From: an uncultured Kineothrix sp.
GTDB lineage: Bacteria > Bacillota > Clostridia > Lachnospirales > Lachnospiraceae
Direction of reading: 5' to 3'
Length of the DNA stretch: 32,743 nucleotides
Assembly: GCA_910587275.1 (NCBI GenBank)
Contig: CAJUMD010000031.1
Location: 1-32,743, forward strand
Shown: one piece after another, positions 32,569-32,743 of the stretch
Position numbering within the stretch: the first letter of the stretch is position 1
Layout of the letters: each line of letters starts with the position of its first letter
Translations under genes and position numbers: made by a program
Notes under the pieces: model-generated
Seen by the model: the letters and a program-made list of their open reading frames with translations, nothing else
Database searches by the model: none
What the model was told of the DNA's origin: nothing

Positions 32569-32743
32569 CGCACGGGCGGGAGTTCTTTGCGGGGCGTCGG
32601 CCGCGGGATTGCCTGTCACGGTTTTCCGTGCACTTTTTCCGGCGGTTTTTTCTAAACAGAATGGGTAGGTTTTTACAGGCTGCGGGACGCCCTCTATCGG
32701 CATCCATGCCGAATCGGGCTAAATCGGGCATCCATGCCCGATT
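32569..32743 (+). repeat. Structured palindromic element, copy 2 (partial, cut by the window edge)
   Basis: Compared with the reverse complement of copy 1, this copy shares CGCACGGGCGGGAGTT at its end (32569-32584), a 25-base identical block (32619-32643, equal to 24657-24633), a 20-base identical block (32675-32694, equal to 24599-24580), CTAA(A/G)CAGAATGG, and the two hairpins. The outer arm between the first two blocks differs entirely. Hairpins A (32697-32712) and B (32722-32743) keep perfect pairing despite base changes. The window ends exactly at the end of hairpin B, so the right half of the element is missing. No reading frame of note lies inside. Confidence 0.8.

Noticed and set aside
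1..32743. CRISPR arrays, tRNA, rRNA, prophage genes
   Set aside because: No regularly spaced repeats, cloverleaf genes, ribosomal RNA or phage structural genes were seen on either strand.

Overview
The window looks like chromosome of an anaerobic, spore-forming Clostridia member, most likely a Lachnospiraceae-type gut bacterium. Evidence is a complete Rnf complex in the Firmicutes order C-D-G-E-A-B, a spoVAD sporulation gene, a type 2 ArgC, AGGAGG-type ribosome binding sites, and many Cache/GGDEF/EAL and hybrid-kinase sensors. This is inference from protein families; no rRNA or tRNA gene is present to settle it.

Layout. 1-5713 is a co-directional signalling unit: an orphan lipoprotein solute-binding protein, a membrane Cache-HAMP-PAS-GGDEF-EAL protein cut in two by one in-frame amber codon, and a LacI-family regulator. 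5714-8200 is glycogen phosphorylase behind a promoter holding a perfect LacI-type palindrome. 8469-10973 is a two-gene cell-surface O-acetylation unit (MBOAT plus SGNH). 10990-13556 has spoVAD and a MATE exporter, divergent. 13563-15026 is a self-contained two-gene unit with its own promoter: a small acidic protein and a HipA-like kinase, resembling a toxin-antitoxin pair. 15061-18042 holds DUF1294, argG and, divergently, argC; a GNAT acetyltransferase and an 1130-residue hybrid histidine kinase follow. A tandem-domain hemerythrin converges on the kinase across a bidirectional terminator.

23101-24383 is a tandem GNAT gene behind a long leader. The leader has a strong promoter, a short leader peptide, and three RNA pairings that exclude one another and end in an intrinsic terminator, so it looks like a transcription attenuator. 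24430-24697 is a 268-base palindromic element with 43-base perfect terminal inverted repeats. A second, partial copy begins at 32569 and runs off the right edge. Two small hairpins inside the element differ between copies by paired, structure-preserving changes, which suggests a folded RNA or single-stranded DNA is under selection. Between the copies lie ilvE, a YprB-like exonuclease gene on the minus strand, and the six-gene rnf operon, whose RnfE carries an unusual four-cysteine tail.

Main points for follow-up are the attenuator, the paired structured repeats, the amber-split c-di-GMP protein, and the HipA-like kinase with its non-HipB partner. No CRISPR array, IS transposase, phage gene, rRNA or tRNA was seen.
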